Shown: positions 21,532-34,744, numbered from the stretch's first letter. The stretch: 64,000 nt of DNA from Corythucha ciliata (GCA_038030265.1 CM075940.1:29612940-29676939); one strand, 5' to 3'. Translations and numbers: made by a program. Notes: generated from the letters alone by a model not told the origin.

Positions 21532-21547
21532 TGGCGACCGTGACAGG
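21532..21547 (+). other. Primer-binding-site-like sequence of the second BEL/Pao copy
   Basis: TGGCGACCGTGACAGG, identical to the minus-strand copy at 6,434-6,449 and at the same place relative to Gag (about 90 bases before the first ATG at 21,636). Confidence 0.65.
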
Positions 21548-21635
21548 ACGTGAATAAAATCAAGAAATCCCGTCGAGTTTTAATAAACTCTACGAGAGTC
21601 TTGTTAATCGAGTGGCTGAGAAAACGATTGGGTTG

Positions 21636-22316
21636 ATGGAGATTCGAGCCGAATTTGAAGTAATAACCGAGAGGTTCGAAGAAATACGGAGTATTGTTCG
21701 CGAGGTTTTCGACCTTCTTCTGGAGAATGAAAACGATGACGAGGAGGTCCTCGAAGAGGAACAGGCTGGAGTTGACGAGTTGATTGTCCGATTTTATAAA
21801 CTAAAAATAACTATCGAGGACTTGACTTCTGATGAGGGGGGGCTGAATGACCAGGCGAGTAGGACAAGCTCGGATACTGACTCTAATCGACGAAAGTTTA
21901 AACTGCCTCACCTTGAAGTTGAAAAATTCGGTGGTGAACTAAAAGACTGGGTTAGATTCTGGGCCCAATTCGAAAAAATTGATAGCGACTGTTTTTTGCT
22001 GGGAGCTTCTCTTGATCTTCATTTTCGGCAAGTAATGAAAGAATCTGAATTGGGTCTACGACACACGCCACCGGCCTTGATTAAACAACTTTCTGAGAGT
22101 TTTTATGTCGACAATTGTGTCACTAGTGTGACTTCCGTAGAAGATGCCGAGAAATTCAAAGATATCGCGACAGACATTTTGTGTGAACGAAAATTCGACT
22201 TAAGAGGCTGGGAATACACCAGAGATGACTCGTCAGATGCCAAAAATTTGACTAAAGTACTTGGAATCGCCAGGACGACACATCTTGGGTCTCGTGGTCT
22301 TGCCCCGCTATGTTAG
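21636..22316 (+). pseudogene. BEL/Pao Gag fused in frame to reverse-transcriptase tail
   Basis: The first ATG is at 21,636 (MEIRAEFEVITERFEEIR). Residues up to about 118 are Gag: acidic coil, then KLPHLEVEKFGGELKDWVRFW of DUF1759. Immediately after KIDSDC the frame changes content to HFRQVMKESELGLRHTPPAL, then LSESFYVDNCVTSV, the late part of the BEL/Pao reverse transcriptase. The rest of Gag, protease and the RT catalytic centre are deleted without loss of frame. At about 22,280 a frameshift ends it. It cannot produce a working polymerase. Confidence 0.85.
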
Positions 22317-23500
22317 TGCCTAAGCTAATTCTCCAATGGGCGTGGGAGGACAAAACCCCTTGGGACGTCGAGGTCAGAGAGGACTTGAAAATTGCTTTTC
22401 AAAAGTGGTACAGTGAGCTACCACAGATATTTGAAGTGAAAATTCCGCGATGGTCGTTCGGGAGAAAAACTAGTCGCGTTACTCTTCATACCTTTGTTGA
22501 TGCTAGCGCTGTTGCTTACGCCGCCGTAGTGATGGCTCGAGTAGAAAACGGCGATAACGTCGAAATTCATCTTTTGGCCGCTAAAGCTAGAGTGGCGCCT
22601 TTGAAGAAGACGACGATTCCACGCATGGAATTGCTAGCGGCGTTGATAGGGGCTAGGTTGTATGACGAAACAATAAAAGCCCTCAATATCGATATTAAAG
22701 ACGCCTTTTTCTGGTCCGATTCGACCACAGTCCTGGCATGGGTTTGTCGGGAAGAAAATTGGGCTACTTTTGTCTTCAACCGAATAAAAGAAATTCGATC
22801 TCTGACTCGCCCCTCAAAATGGCGCCACGTCGTTGAAAAGATGAATCCTGCAGACCTCCCATCCAGAGGGTGTTCGGTTACCGATATCATTGAATCTAAA
22901 TGGTGGGAGGGACCGTCTTGGCTCCGAGAAAAAGAAGATTCATGGCCGAACCACGTCTTAATATTTGATGAGGATGCTGTTAGTGGCGAAATAAAGAAAT
23001 CGACGGCATCTTGTCTCTCGACAAAAGATGATAACTGCGCTTGGATGTAATCGTATTTTTCCAACTATCATAAGATGGTCCGCATGATCGCGTGGATTTT
23101 ACGTTTCCTCAACAACATCCGGTTCAAAGATCAGAGGAGACAAGGAGAAATTTCTGGTGAAGAATACACCGAAGCAGAGAAACATCTCGTGAGGAGTGTA
23201 CAACGGAGTTTATTGATTGGAAACGCCACAGCTTTTCAAGTTTTGCCGTGTTTCAAGGACCAAGATGGTATTTACCGTTTGCGAACACGCCTCTTCCGGC
23301 GAGACGACACGCTTGATTTTAGACAACCGGTTATACTACACCAGAAAGGACCGATCACTGAGACACTGATCAGAACGTACCACTTGGAGAAAATGTGTGA
23401 GGTGCCGGCGATTCGAAAGTCATTGCGCTCAGGCGGAAATGTCAAACCTTCCGAAAGACAGGATGAGCGACACACCGCCGTTCGAAGTCACAGGAATTGA
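22310..23500 (+). pseudogene. BEL/Pao Pol: RNase H-like (Peptidase_A17) region and integrase zinc finger
   Basis: LVPKLILQWAWEDKTPWD marks the connection after RT, followed by the domain catalogued as Peptidase_A17, including FVDASAVAYAAVV, PRMELLAALIGARL and FFWSDSTTVLAWV, then MNPADLPSRGC. A single in-frame TAA at 23,048 separates this from KMVRMIAWILRFLNN, EAEKHLVRSVQ and the start of the integrase zinc-binding region (LIRTYHLE). The HHCC finger is then cut by a deletion, and the following integrase is in another frame. The upstream RT/A17 junction also lost the usual FDPIGF segment. Confidence 0.85.
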
Positions 23501-23668
23501 TTCAGTCGGACCGCTGTATTTGAAAAACAAGGAAAAGGCATGGGTCTGCCTTTTCACTTGTGCGGTTACGAGATCGGTTCATCTAGAACTGGTAGAAGAT
23601 TTATCCACTGATGGATTTTTGCAGGCGTTTCGTAGATTTGCATCCCGGAGAGGACGCCCTTCAATTGT
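23397..23668 (+). pseudogene. BEL/Pao integrase core fragment
   Basis: Frame with CRRFESHCAQAEMSNLPKDR, then PPFEVTGIDSVGPLYLKNK containing the first catalytic aspartate (GID), AWVCLFTCAVTRSVHLELV, and FRRFASRRGRPSIVY. The sequence leaves the BEL/Pao consensus exactly where the second catalytic aspartate (SDNG) is expected. Everything after 23,668, including the 3' LTR, is missing or unrecognisable. Confidence 0.85.
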
Positions 23669-23699
23669 CTACTGTGTCGTGCTCGGGTACTCGGGTGTG

Positions 23700-26600
23700 T
23701 GTACCTTCATGCTTGAGATTGCTTAATACTTTGTGATTCAGAGAGGAGGGGAAGATAGCCAAAATTAACGCATACGATGGACTTCTTGGTGTTTTAATCA
23801 CCAAGCATTTGCAATCACTAAGCATTTTCTAAAGTAATGAAAAAACTAAATTGAATTAGCCTAATGCCTTCCACCGACCTCCAAAGGTAAAGTTTTTCTT
23901 TTTTTTTTATGGAAAATACCGAAATTCCCCAGCGAATATAATTGCGGAGAAAAAAAAAATCTGAACTTCTTAATCTCATGGCTCAGCCCACAACATGGGA
24001 AGGATGCTACATTCTTTGAGTTAGTTGAATTTTCCGCATAAACGTTTTGTTCGCGCACTGAGTGTAATTACTATGAAGGGAGTGGAGCAGATGGGTTTTC
24101 AGATGGGAGTCTCCGCTTCGCCTTTAAGCGAAAAGCATTGGAAAGGATAAGAGAATTTCCCAGAGTGAAAACACGCTTAAAGTTTATTTGTTATACTCAA
24201 GCGCTAGAGGGACCTACGGATTCTTGTCAGAATTGGTGGGAGGGGAGGAGTGATTGACAGGCATATTAGTTTCCTTTGTTTCTAATGAGCCCACGATGTT
24301 GAAACTTGTTTCATAATTGGCCCACCTCACTTTCCCATTTACCAGGTTGTGATAACACAAAGACGTGTTAATAAAGTTTTTAACGAAAGGTGGGAGAGGA
24401 AAACCTCTTCAGGTTTACTTTAATCAACGAGTGGCAATGCTTCCCCTTCTTCACGCAACCGCGGAGCGTCTAGGCGATATAACGAATTATTCAGCTACAG
24501 TTTACGAAGGGAGAGTAGCTTTCACGTCCCTTAACAACGTGGGTGAATCCTTTTTGTTGATGAAAACCCTTCGCTAGAATAAGAGCCTATTGGTAGTAAA
24601 TACTTGGATTATTTGAAGTGAGAAAATTCTATATTGTCAAAAGTTTTTCCCTTTGTTGCTGTCTGATACCGGCTCAGGAAAAATATACCACACGACCCGG
24701 AAAGATAAATACAAATTCTAAAATCAACCTTTTTTTTCACATATTTACCTCACAGGAACATTCTTTTCTATAACATTGCTAATAGTAGCTCTTTACTACG
24801 CAATTTGTTGTCACAAGACAGGAAAAGATAGCGAGAACCCTAGAACCAATTTTATGGGACTTGAGTTTTCTCGGTCACCATCGATAAAGGGGAGCTTATT
24901 TCGATAAAAAGGTTAGTTTAATCACTTGATAAAATGATAGCAAGAGTTTGATCCTGTCGCGATAAACACAGATCCATTTTTTATAAAGTTCTTTAATACT
25001 GCACACAATCGAGGTTTCAACCCTCTATGAACCTTAATTGTAGCAATAAGCTCGAGGCTTAATTAGCTACGAGTTGAATGAAATTTATTAACTAACAATT
25101 AGTTTCTTCCATTATTTAAGATGGATGAAACAGATTTATAAGGAAGTTGATAATGATCGATCGTGGAGAATAAATATTCTCCGGCAAGGAGGTGAAAAAC
25201 TATATAACTAAGCTATTCTCACTTTTCTCTTTCTTTTGAGAGAAGCTTCTTCCGTCAATCGCAACATCAATACTATGGCTGTTTTTTTTTTCTCTCTCCC
25301 CACTATAGGCTTTGAAAAAATGCTGAATATATTACACGCCCTTAAAAAAAAGGGGAGAAGAAAATATAAGCGCGTTGCTCGCTCCATTTGATCCAAAGTA
25401 CAGCAACCCATGAAAAGGTTATCGGTTATTATTAACCTTTCTCATTGCCGAATGTTACGCCCATCGTTTATGTATGTGTAAACTAGATTGCTCATCTCTG
25501 CAGATCAAGCGAGCTATCAGAAGATGAGAGGGATCCTCTCCTGAAATAGGAACCTAAATAAAGGGCATTGCCATAGCTACAAAAAGGTGAGTGAGGTTGT
25601 GGGGGGTGGGGGAGTTTGAGAAGAAGGAAAATTATTCATAAATCAGGTGTGTTTAGGTTCTTTTTTTTTTGGAGGGGACCGTCTCATCCGTTACGTGATT
25701 GCCCACCACTCTCACTCAACTATAACACGATCAACATAGGTTCATATATCGATGGTTGGCTGACAAATATAATATATATCCACTCACTCAACCCCACCAC
25801 CCGTCATCACAGGAATAAATGCATGAGTAATTCGGTTGGATGTGATGGGGCGATAAAAAGTCAGTTTCTTCATATTCCACTCAATCTACTGTGAACGTGT
25901 GACGTATTTGTAAAATTGTGAGGGAGAAAAAGGTCGTGGTTGGTGAGTTGGGGGGAGGAGTTGAAGGATTGTCTCAATTTACTATTTCCTCACTTTAGAA
26001 ACGCCTTATAGGAGTTTCTGCATGTGAAGTCTGATGAATGACTAGTTTTTCGTGAAGGAGACCAACTTTTTTTTTTATTGCTTTAATGCGCCCGAAATGA
26101 AATGTATCAAGTAGATGTTCGTAGAATGTATTGATAGTTCAAGGCCTAATGTATTTGAGAAATCGTATATTGTAAAAAGATGCCAAACAAACTGAGGTGC
26201 TAGGGCTCCCATAACGAATTTGCACAATCTTTTAAAATCACCATCACATCACCTTTTTAAAGTAAGACCAATGAGTCACCATTTGTTCCTTTTTTCATTC
26301 TTTTTTTTTCCTAATTTAAAGTTGAAGTTTGAACACTTTCTGCCAGCTTCTTCTTTTTCTAATCGATTCCAATTTCCCGACGTTCGTGAAGCGCCCTCAT
26401 CGCTTCTTCTTTTCACTTTTAATAAATGGTAGAATCCACCCTTTGGGGTCCCTCCACCTAGCACCTCACATCCCTCCATTTTTGTGAGACCTCGAATCCT
26501 CTCTCTCCCCCCCCCCCACATGACTAGTGGGTGTGTCCGTGTGGGTAACTTCCGTTCATCCAAAAACATTTCTTTTCATTGAGACTGCAAACCTTGGGAC

Positions 26601-27430
26601 TGGGGGTTTGTCCACAAGCGAAACAGTGATTCCAACCTCGAAAAATTTCCCTGGCTTCACTCTCCCTCACCCCCTCCCCCCACCGCCCATTAACCCCATA
26701 CTTTTGAGTTTCAATTTACCTGCGAATGTCCTTGTTTTTTTTTTCTTCCGAGTGGATGAGGAAAAAGGAAAGTGACGCCGAGTGTAGCGTCTCCCTTTCA
26801 CCCCTCAACCACTCACACAGTGAAATAGTTTCGAATCGTTTTCAGTTCGCGGGGGGATGTGAAGGTTGGTTGAATGGAATTGTTGGTGGGTGGGGAGAGG
26901 GGGACAGGGGAGCAAATGGAAAAGTTCGACCGCTGGGGGTTCCAAATATTGGGGGGGGGGAAACTTCAAAATCACCCGCAAATGTTGAAAATTGAAAGGA
27001 TTGTTAGAAGTTGGGAAAAGGAATGATTGCTGAATGAAAATGAATTGCATTGAATCAGGTGTACCTTCAGAGTTGTACTAAAAACGTGATGAAGGGAGCT
27101 ATTTCAATGGAAATTCAGGTATTTTATAGTTTTGAAAGTGATTTGCCATTCATGTTTCATTCGACAGCGCGTTAAAGTTCATTGGCCTTATGAATAAAAA
27201 AAAATTTAAATAAAATAAATGAACAACGCTTTTTTCTTCTTGTTAGAAGCAATGGTTTTCCTTTACCACCCACTTGACTGGAGTGTCGTGCTTGTTGTTG
27301 CCTACCTATGTCAAATCGAGAAGGATGTCGGAAAAAGTAAATCTTCTTTTCATAATGCCTACACAGTTACGAGCAATTTGTATTTTACTCTTTTTCCGAA
27401 TAATATTTTATAGTGAAATATTTTAGAAAA
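23700..27430. other. No recognisable gene
   Basis: AT-rich sequence with homopolymer runs (C9 at 26,509; G9 at 26,952). Short frames only; none has a domain I recognise or appears elsewhere in the window. May be intergenic or intronic host sequence. Confidence 0.5.
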
Positions 27431-27442
27431 AAATCATTCAAG

Positions 27443-27682
27443 ATGGCGGATAGTGGTGGCTGCTGTGTTCAGTGCTCTCAGAAAATTAATTTATCTGACC
27501 TATACGTGAATTGTAGTGGGCCATGTGAGGGTCTTTTCCACGCCAGTAGTTGTTCCGGGCTAAGTCGGTCGGGGGCCAAATTTATTGTTGAAAACGGTGA
27601 CTGTGTTTTCTGGATGTGTGTAACGTGCCGACACAAAGGCCTTAGCCGTCGCAGCTGGAGCTCAAAACGAGACGCCCGATGA
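27443..27682 (+). pseudogene. PHD-finger-type ORF1 start of a non-LTR retrotransposon
   Basis: ATG at 27,443 (MADSGGCCVQC). Cysteine/histidine spacing C-x2-C, C-x3-C (CSGPC), H-x4-C (HASSC), then C and W.C-x2-C (WMCVTC) matches a PHD-like zinc finger. PHD fingers are known in ORF1 proteins of CR1/Jockey-group LINEs. The frame stops after 80 residues. The next 450 bases keep fragments (AKQYASVTVGSR-like, NVGGGTTDGGNE-like) without a long frame, and the endonuclease expected before RT is not seen. Confidence 0.6.
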
Positions 27683-28135
27683 ATCAGGTAAAGGCTCGGA
27701 TGATTTCACTTCCCTGCGGAATGACTTAAAGGCTTTGAAATTATCCCGATAAGAGTCCAACTAAACAATATGCCAGTGTTACTGTAGGTAGCAGGAGTCA
27801 ACGGGTCGGTAACGCTAATGTAGGTGGTGGGACGACAGATGGTGGTAACGAGGTACTCGGAAAAAAAGAGGCGCCGAATGCCCCGGGCTCAGATGGACTT
27901 CGGACGGTGGTGATGGGAAGAAATAAACGTAGGCCTCTATCAAAGGAGAAAAATAGCGTTGACTTGCCTTCCCTCGTTGCGAGGATCCCTCTTCGTCCTT
28001 GAAAGTGGCAATAAAGCGAAGAGCCGTATTTGTATCCCGATTAGAGCCGGATACTTCTTCAGAGTTAGTAAATTCATATCTTCAGCAGCGTCCTTGTTGG
28101 TGATCAAAGAACTAAGGACGGAAATTATGACCAAC

Positions 28136-29515
28136 CTCAGTACGAAAAAATTTCCCGGCTATGACTTGATAACAGCCATGATAATGCGGGAGCTACCCGA
28201 AAGGGGACTTAGGAAGCTACTGTATTGAATCAACGCAGCCTTACGCCTCAATTACGTCCCCCGGCAATGGAAAATAGCTGAAGTCGTATCGACCCATTTC
28301 ACTTCTCCCTACAGTCTCGAACCTTTTTGAGAAACTCCTCCTGAAAAGACTAAGACCTATCCTAGAAGAAAAACGAATCATACCATCCCATCAGTTTGGA
28401 TTCAGAGAACAACACTCCACAATAGATCAGGTCCATCGGATAGTGAATGCTGTGGAGTCTACTCTGGAAGAAAAGAAAATCTGTTCGGCTGTCTTTTTGG
28501 ACGTATCTCAAAGCGTTTGATAAAGTTTGGCACAAGGAGCTTGAGTTCAAGTTGAATAAACTCCTTCCGAAAAAATTCTACGAAATTCTGAAATATTATT
28601 TATGCGGTAGACACTTCCGAGTGAAACACGAGGGTGAATATTCGCGGTTGCGTAAAATTTCGGCTGGAATACCTCAAGGAAGCGTCCTTGGACCAGTGCT
28701 TTACCTATTGTACACGAGTGACCTACCCCTGAGAGAGGACTCAATTATTGCCGACGACACAGCTCTTCTTGCAGTCGGAAATGATGTTGAAGAGGCTACT
28801 AGCAAAATACAAACCGCGGTAGAAGAGGTAAACGCCTGGACAAAAAAGTGGAGAATAAAACTCAACGAGGAGAAATCTGTTCATTTAAACTTTACAAATC
28901 GCAAGACCAGCCCAATCCCCGTGCAACTCAATGAGAAAATAATACCATTTGCAAACAGGGCGAAGTACCTAGACATGACGCTGGATGCTAAACTCCGGTG
29001 GAAGCCTCACGTCAAAAAGAAAAAATAGAAACTCAACACCAAGCTCAGTAAAATGTACTGGCTACTCGGGAAGCATTCTGAGCTCTCTACGGCCAACAAG
29101 CTCCCGCTATAACAGCAAGTTCTGAAGCCTATCTGGGCCTACGGGTTTCAGCTTTGGGGCTGCACCAAGAAAAGCAATGTCAAAGTCATACAAACTTTTC
29201 AAAACAAAGTTTTGAGAATGATAACAAATGTGCCCTGGTATGTACGAGGGTTTGACCTGCAAGTTGAAACGGTGGCAGAAGCTATCAAAAAACGAGCAGC
29301 AGAGCACGAAAAAAGGCTCCACAAACACCCTAATGTTGAGGCACTCGTCCTGCTGGATACTGCAGGAGACCTTCGACGCGGTTAAAAAGGACCAAACCCC
29401 TTGACTTGGAAGCTACATTATAAGTGTAGTGAAGCCACAAACTGTGTAAAGTGAAAGTGAAGTTGCTAGATGTTATTTAAGTCTTATTTGTATATATAGC
29501 AGTTGCAACATGTAA
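28136..29515 (+). pseudogene. Jockey-clade LINE reverse transcriptase, frameshifted
   Basis: From KKFPGYDLI (start of RT domain) through SHQFGFREQHSTIDQVHRI, VFLDVS..KAFDKVWH (one inserted base at about 28,507), GIPQGSVLGPVLYLLY, and ADDTALLAV with the usual YADD as IADD. After TAG at 29,026 the C-terminal part continues (PIWAYGFQLWG, FQNKVLRMITNVPWYV, GDLRRG), which is characteristic of Jockey-type elements. Several stops and shifts make it dead. The 3' end is taken at AATAAATGGGG (29,514-29,531), where a G12 run begins. Confidence 0.85.
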
Positions 29516-29744
29516 TAAATGGGGGGGGGGGGAGGAAAGCAGCAGCGTAACGTTAAAGCAGATACGAGTTGTTGCACAAAACTGAAAACCCGGCTCCCTC
29601 ATTATTCATCTTTTCACATCAAAGTACGCGACGATGTCTTCTCGATGGTTCTAGACGGTGGCCTCTGGCCAAAAGGAATTATAGTCTCCGAATTTTTAGC
29701 ACCTCCACGGAAGAGCCTCTCAAGAGATATCTCTTGTGTCTGTT

Positions 29745-31138
29745 TTGTTTTAAAAAGGCGACAAAAAAGATCCAAACAACTATAGGCCTATCAGTATTTT
29801 GCCTGTATTTTCGAAAGTGCTCGAGAGGCTCATGAAAAATAACATAGTCGATTTTTTTTCGATAAAATGGACCTTTTCTCCTCACGCCAGTATGGTTTCA
29901 GATCTGGAAAGAGCACCACAGCAGCAATGCTTGACTTAGAAGATAAGAAATGCGTAAGTGGGGTTTTCATTGATCTGAAGAAGGCCTTTGATAGTGTCTC
30001 ACGATATTCTCGTATCAAAGTTACAATGGTATAATTTTTCGCCTGTGGCCACGAAATTGATTGAATCATACATTCATAATAGAAAACAAGCGGTTAAAGT
30101 TCGTGATGAGGTTTCTGAGTTGAGTAATGTTTTACATGGCGTGCCCCAAGGCTCTATTTTGGGGCCAGTGCTATTTTTTTTTTTATCAATGATTTCCCTG
30201 CAGTTTCCTCTGCTCATTGCATCCTGTTTGCTGATGACACGACTCTTTTCGTTGATGGTAATTCGAAGGCAGATGCAGCCTCTAAAGCAGAGGAGGTTTT
30301 GATTGAGGCTGAGGACTGGTTCTCAACTGTTTGGCTCTTAGCGATAAGACAGTATTCGTAGACTTCGGGATTAAGAAGGTAGAGAGGTCCTTTGTCAATT
30401 TTTTAGGAATCTGTGTAGATAGCAGGTTAGTGTGGGATCAACATTGTACATTTTTAACAGCGAAGTTGTCCAAGGTGATTTTCCTCGTTAGAAGCTTGAG
30501 ACAGATCGTCTCGGTGCCTGTGCTCTTGACTTCTTACTTTGCGCGTTTGATTTGCTTGTTTGGGGCCACTGTCCTCAGGGCAAAAAGGTTTTCTCACTTC
30601 AGCGTAAGGTTGTTAGAATTATTACACACAGAAAGTTTCGGGAGGATTGTAGAGACGACTTTATAAAACTGAAAATCATGCCTTTGCCCCGCAGTTTATA
30701 TATTCCACTCCCTGCTTCACATGCACGTTTTGAAGGATAATTCAAAATAAATTAGTGTTCAAGACTATTGCACACGTAGCCGCGGAAAACTTATCGCACC
30801 GTTTTGCAGGCTTGCTAAATCACAAGGTAGGGTGGGGAGTGAAATTTTATAATGCCCTTCCGGATGCGTTTGTAGCCTTGGACTTCACTGCTTTTAAATC
30901 AAAGTTGAAGATGTTTTTTATGAATTATGTGATTTATTCTTTTGACGAATTTTTGAGCTCCCGTTTTGTTTACCAGGGAACAAATTTAATTATAAAAAAT
31001 GATCCAACCAATTAGTCTAGTCAATAATCTACATACTTTGTTTGTTTTTATCGAAGTTATTTTTTTCATTAATGACGCTTATGTTACCATATATATTCTG
31101 GTGTTCATAATAAAGTATCTTTCTCTCTCTCTCTCTCT
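29745..31138 (+). pseudogene. Second non-LTR reverse transcriptase (CR1/Jockey group), frameshifted
   Basis: KKGDKKDPNNYRPISILPVF, then RQYGFRSGKSTTAAM, VFIDLKKAFDSVSHDI (frame broken within the DSVSH motif), GVPQGSILGPVLFFF and FADDTTLF are clear RT motifs in order, spread over three frames. The last part (GLLNHKVGWGVKFYNALP, FKSKLKMFF) is the typical LINE C-terminus. The 3' end is AATAAAG followed by a TC microsatellite. Sequence differs clearly from the Jockey copy just upstream, so these are two families joined head to tail. Confidence 0.8.
31121..31138 (+). repeat. (TC)n microsatellite at LINE 3' end
   Basis: Eight to nine TC units directly after AATAAAGTATCT; probably the 3' terminal repeat of the LINE. 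Confidence 0.8.
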
Positions 31139-34100
31139 AGTGTACTCTTTTCCTCTGAGGCGGGGAGGGCTCTGATGATGTATCACAAGAAAGGGCTTTT
31201 GATTCATCTGCGATTGTGTAAACAACTAATCAAAATTATTCTAATTAGCTGTGATAATAGAAGAGAATTAGAAGGAGACTTATTCCATTTGTCAATGGCG
31301 TATCTGAAATCCGGGGTACCAAAATTCCTCGAATTTATTAAGTAATAGAAGAGGAAAAAGGCCGGTAAATGGCTTCGCTTTTTTTTTTTTTTTTTTTTTC
31401 TGTACCCGGGGAATTCAACAATAAACCTTGTAGATCTCCATTTAGATGAAGATTTCTTCAGTAACCTCTCCACCCACGGCCCCTGAATGAAAGTCTTATA
31501 GCTGAAAAAAAGGTTCAGATTAACTTTCAGGAATTAGCAAGCGTTCTTCCCCCCTCCCTCCCTCCCTCATTTCTCTTAACACCATTTTCGCAATGTGAGG
31601 TGCTTGGAGTGCAAAACGCCTAGTCATTAATGGAAGCGGTTAATCCGGACGGAAAGAAAGAAGAGAGCTCACTTAGAGAAGATTACATTCTGTAAAAATA
31701 AAAATAAGGACCGGGTTTGTTTTGTGAAGCGAGAATAATGGTTCGCTTTGAAGTCAATTATCCATCTCCGTGGATTGATAAATTGCGAAATAAACAAAGG
31801 AGTGGGCGTTTTGTCTTTTGAATGTGACTTTGACAAAATACCGAGCCTTTTCAATCAAAATATTTATAATCATAATGATATTTAACTTGTTTGAAACAGA
31901 TAGAGAGATCTTGATTGATAAACGTCATTTGGTACTGCTTCCTTCGAATGCCCTTGCCGCAAAAATACATAAATTGGAGGGATGATTGTGTCAAATAGAA
32001 AGGGGAGTTATCCATTGACTGCCGCCCGCCTCTTGTACAGAATATAAACTTGAATGACGAGTAATGAGGATCAAATTATAAGCCCCGTGGTTCCATTCCC
32101 TCCTTCGAATTTCGTACAATATAAATAAATTTCATTTATTCAAGGAAGAACCAAGCAATTTATCCGCCCGCCCAAAATGATAAACCTAATTTAGACGGTC
32201 TTTTAAAAAGCGGTGGGTAGGGGTAGATCTTTCTTTGAAATCCTCTATCGAACCTTCACTGTAGGTAAATCAAGAAATGAGATTAGAGTCACCTTATTTC
32301 CTCCCAGGAATAAATGAGCGGTGTTGATTATGAACCACTCCCCCCCCCCCGGGGGGTGGGTGTGGGGTTAAGTCTTGAAGTGTGTTTGAATTACAAGGCT
32401 CTTAGAAGTTCAACATTCTCAGAGCAAGAAGTTTTTTAGCCTTTACAGAACATAACGCGCCTGATGAAACTTTCGCGTTCATGTATAATCATATATAATC
32501 GCAAAATTGTCCTAATTTGAGTAGTATTGAGGGGAAATCGAGGGACCTAAAACAAATATTTTTTTTAGAATCGTGAATTTTATTCATGTTCTGATAATAA
32601 GACTGCCACATGCGGCCATGAAATAGGAAGAGTATGTTTTCAACTAATCAGAGGGGTTGGGGGGGGGGCAGTAATAACTGCTTAATGGGGCCAGAATTAT
32701 GTCTAAATTATACGTTCTATCCCAGCTTATCTAACCCCCGCCACCAATGCCTCTCTTCAACTGGGGGCTTCTCCGCGTTAAGACGAAAAGCAAATAAATG
32801 ATTCAAGGCATCATTACATTTTTTTTATACATTTTTTAGACTACTCAGCCCTCTTTTTCCTTGAATTTTATATGAAGACGGTCATTTATTTTTTATACTT
32901 TCTGTCAAATGTCAAGACGTCGTGATTTTAATCAAATTTGACTAGGGCAATCCATGTGCACGCGATCAAGATAAAATTCACCTGTGCAATCCATCGATCC
33001 TCTTTCAGTACAATTGGCTTTCTACCCCTATAGTTGTATTTTTTAGTTCTAATCAGAGTTCAAGAGCTCCTGAGTCTCACAAGTTGGTTTGGAATCAAAA
33101 GATGCCACCTGTTCTCAGTTCCCGTTCTAAAGCTTGTTTTCAAGTCGAGTTGAATATCGGTGTTTGAAGTATAACTTTTCAGTTGTCGGCTTTGAAGAGG
33201 AAGCGTAATTTATAGAGTGGGAAAAAGGGATTTGGCTGAATCCATGATATAAGCATGGTATGGTCTAGGGAAGTATAGTGGGCTCCTCTTGAATACTTCC
33301 AGTCTATTTTTTAGATGGAAATCCGATAGCTTGTGGAAGGAATTCCTGTATAAACATTTTGAATGAATAAAAGGATCTAACGCTTTACCTAATTTGGATA
33401 GTATTTTTTAATCAAAAAAGCTAGTTCTGTAAGTAGTTTGACCTTTTTTTGTTCTAAACGTTTTCAAAAGTTATTGTTTATTGAAATTCACGAAGTGGGT
33501 ACTTAAAAGCGTTATATGTATTGATCCGACCCCTTTACCGCTACCACCATCGTCCTGCATCGCACTTTAATCCAGGGCAACCATAATTGCACGTATTTTG
33601 CTATTTCAACTGTGAAGACTGGAGAGAAAAAAAAAAAAAAAAATCCCCATTTACGGGGGGGTCGGGTTGTTACAAGCATGCGGTTATCACCACGTAATTG
33701 ATGAAAAGGATAGCGGTTGTCTGCTAGAGATAAGTTAATAGCCTTCTCTGCTCCGCCCTAACTTTTTCGCTATCTTTCGTGTCCACAAAAGAAGGCTCCT
33801 CCAGTGGCGGCACATCTTCTGCCAAAAAGGGGGCAAAAGTAAAATGATCGTCATTTATCTTCCTTCATGCATTTCGTTGCTGTTCATAAAAGGTGCTACG
33901 GTTTTTCCTTGAGGCCATTTTTTTTTTTTTTTTTGCATGTGCGAGTGATAAAAGAATGCATTTAACCCGAAAGAGAGCAGCTAATAAAACAGAAAGTGGT
34001 TAATCTAATTTTTAAGGAGTGAGTGGATTATCTAAGGCTCAAAAGTGAATTGTCTCAAAACGAGGTCGATAGAAGGTTAAACGTCATGAAAAGCCTTTAG

Positions 34101-34740
34101 AGGATCAAGTACCGTTGAATTAAGGTCCTTTCTAAAACTCTTTCAAGACAGAGAATTCAAAAGGAGGATGCCTTCTCTTATAATAAGGAAATTGCCTAGT
34201 AGGCAGTTTAGGGGGGAAACTTCGCTATTTGGCAAAGGACTACCGGAGGTCTCCTTAGAACGGAAATAAAAACGGACGGTTTATTCGTTTTAACGGCAGA
34301 TATGAGTGTAGGTTTTGAGGAGTTTGTTTCAGAGTTTTTTGTCTTTCCTTTGCCTCTTATTCTTCTTCATTTAACTCAGCGAAAGACATTTGGCACTTAT
34401 ACAAATAGGGCGTAGAGGTAGGAATTCTCAATGTGAAAGAATAAAAATTCTCAGTAATAAATAAAGTCTCAGGGTTTTAAGATAACCGCCTAAAAGGGTC
34501 GGTGGTCTGTCACCAAGGTCCATGTTTGGCCTTGTAAATATAACTGGAATTTTTGGACGCCAAAAACGATTTCAAAAGCCTTTTTTTTGGAACTGCAGGA
34601 TAATTTTCCTCGGCTTTGGACAACGTGCGGCTTGCAAAAGCCACAGGACGCTCGGATTTATCTGTGTAAAACATGTAAAAGGACAGCACCCACTCCCACG
34701 TCGGAACTACTTTAGCTGGGAATCAGCTTTTCGAATTAAG
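31139..34740. other. No recognisable gene; one solo hAT-like end
   Basis: AT-rich with homopolymers (T21 at 31,380; C10G6 at 32,341-32,356; A18 at 33,626; T17 at 33,919). CAGTGGCGGCACATC at 33,802 looks like a hAT left end with a following AAAGGGGGC, but no matching right end was found. No coding signal. Confidence 0.5.
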
Positions 34741-34744
34741 TGAA

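Noticed and set aside
30302..30330. ACTGGTTCTCAACTGTTTGG as a Charlie-type hAT end
   Set aside because: It lies in the LINE reverse-transcriptase coding region and encodes part of it.
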